22,500 nucleotides of DNA from the NCBI GenBank assembly GCA_019918135.1, contig WBZZ01002483.1, positions 1-22,500 of the forward strand. The letters run 5' to 3'. How positions within the stretch are numbered: the stretch's first letter is position 1; each line of letters starts with the position of its first letter. Below are positions 22,082-22,500 of the stretch, in pieces. This DNA comes from Paulinella micropora. Its lineage: Eukaryota > Cercozoa > Imbricatea > Euglyphida > Paulinellidae. A program made the position numbers and the translations under genes. The notes beneath the pieces are model-generated. The model was given only the letters and a program-made list of their open reading frames with translations, searched no databases and was not told where the DNA came from.

Positions 22082-22303
22082 ATGTCGGACTGGAGGCCAT
22101 GGAATCTGCGATCAATGTCTTGGCTCGACTACGTACCCTTTGATCGGATCATCGATCAATATGCAGAGTGGGGAATCAGTAGAGCGGAGCTCATGAGGCT
22201 AAATCATGGAAGGTATCCGCGGCAGGATATCGAACAGCTTCGGGAGGACGAGGTAGATCAGGACGACGATCGGATCAGGAACAGTGGGATGCGAAGAAGG
22301 TAG
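22082..22303 (+). CDS. Small ORF after element A pol
   Basis: ATG 22082 opens 73 codons. It has a Trp/aromatic-rich start (MSDWRPWNLRSMSWLDYVPF), a helical middle (AEWGISRAELMRLNHGRYPR) and a charged, Asp/Arg-rich end. Composition looks like protein. It lies 64 bp after the Pol stop, before a purine-rich stretch (22290-22315) that could be the polypurine tract. It could be an extra ORF of the element, or chance. Not recognised. Confidence 0.3.
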   Translation: MSDWRPWNLRSMSWLDYVPFDRIIDQYAEWGISRAELMRLNHGRYPRQDIEQLREDEVDQDDDRIRNSGMRRR

Positions 22304-22500
22304 AGTGGAGGACGGCGATGGACACGACAGCGATGAGCTACGTAAAGTAGGTGGATTAGCCCTCAGGCCACGCGGTGGCCGGTGGCAGGGATTCATGGTA
22401 TTTCTGGTGGCATGTGGAGGAAATCGTAAGACAATCTTATTTTATCGCATACAGCTCGCTTTCCTTTCTTTTCACTTGTTTCCTCACACCCCTAACGTTT
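22304..22500. other. Sequence after element A; possible 3' LTR start
   Basis: A purine-rich stretch ends near 22315 and a small hairpin (GGCCAC GCG GTGGCC) lies at about 22367. No gene is seen, and no match to the 8648-9727 spacer was found by eye. Confidence 0.25.

Overview
The window looks like a piece of eukaryotic nuclear DNA, probably from a protist or alga; I cannot place it more closely. The reasons are spliceosomal introns (GT-AG, one probable GC-AG), long microsatellites (CATA, CT, TATC, AGT), no operon structure, and layers of decayed retrotransposons. No rRNA, tRNA or CRISPR locus was seen.

Left part (1-3772): two divergently arranged host-type genes. A minus-strand gene starts near 526 and runs off the left edge (a 137-codon open exon, 412 to 1). 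A plus-strand gene (1153-3772) has about eight exons. It encodes an Ala-rich/acidic N-terminus, a coiled-coil middle and a Lys/Arg/Ser-rich tail. Its first intron holds the large microsatellites, and it has at least one in-frame stop. An AT-rich gap follows (3773-4500), then a frameshifted gag-like remnant with a CCHC-type knuckle (element C, 4562-5790, +).

Middle and right (5790-22500): two related copia-type (Ty1/Pseudoviridae) elements lie head to head. Element B (8647 to 5790, minus) keeps only a decayed gag, cut off abruptly at about 5790. Element A (9728-22017, plus) covers gag, protease, integrase, reverse transcriptase (RT) and RNase H, but is broken by frameshifts, nonsense codons and two nested insertions. 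The first insertion is element D (12261-17838, minus), about 5.6 kb and flanked by 7-bp copies of GGACACG. D carries a gag-like ORF, a retropepsin-like domain, a large unknown domain, a Ty3/gypsy-class RT and RNase H, an unrelated 215-codon ORF and two arrays of a 20-bp repeat, with no integrase and no visible LTRs. The second is a 388-bp SINE-like insertion (19940-20327) with a TATC/GATA tail and a 6-bp GGTATC duplication. In both cases, removing the insert plus one duplicate copy restores A's reading frame, so the order of events is clear: A first, then D and the short element.

None of the retroelements looks able to move now. The most unusual object is element D: an integrase-less, LTR-less Gag-PR-X-RT-RH unit whose coding frame runs right up to its terminus. 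Also notable are a Cys/His motif shared by the A and B Gag proteins, and the 20-bp repeat arrays around the extra ORF.
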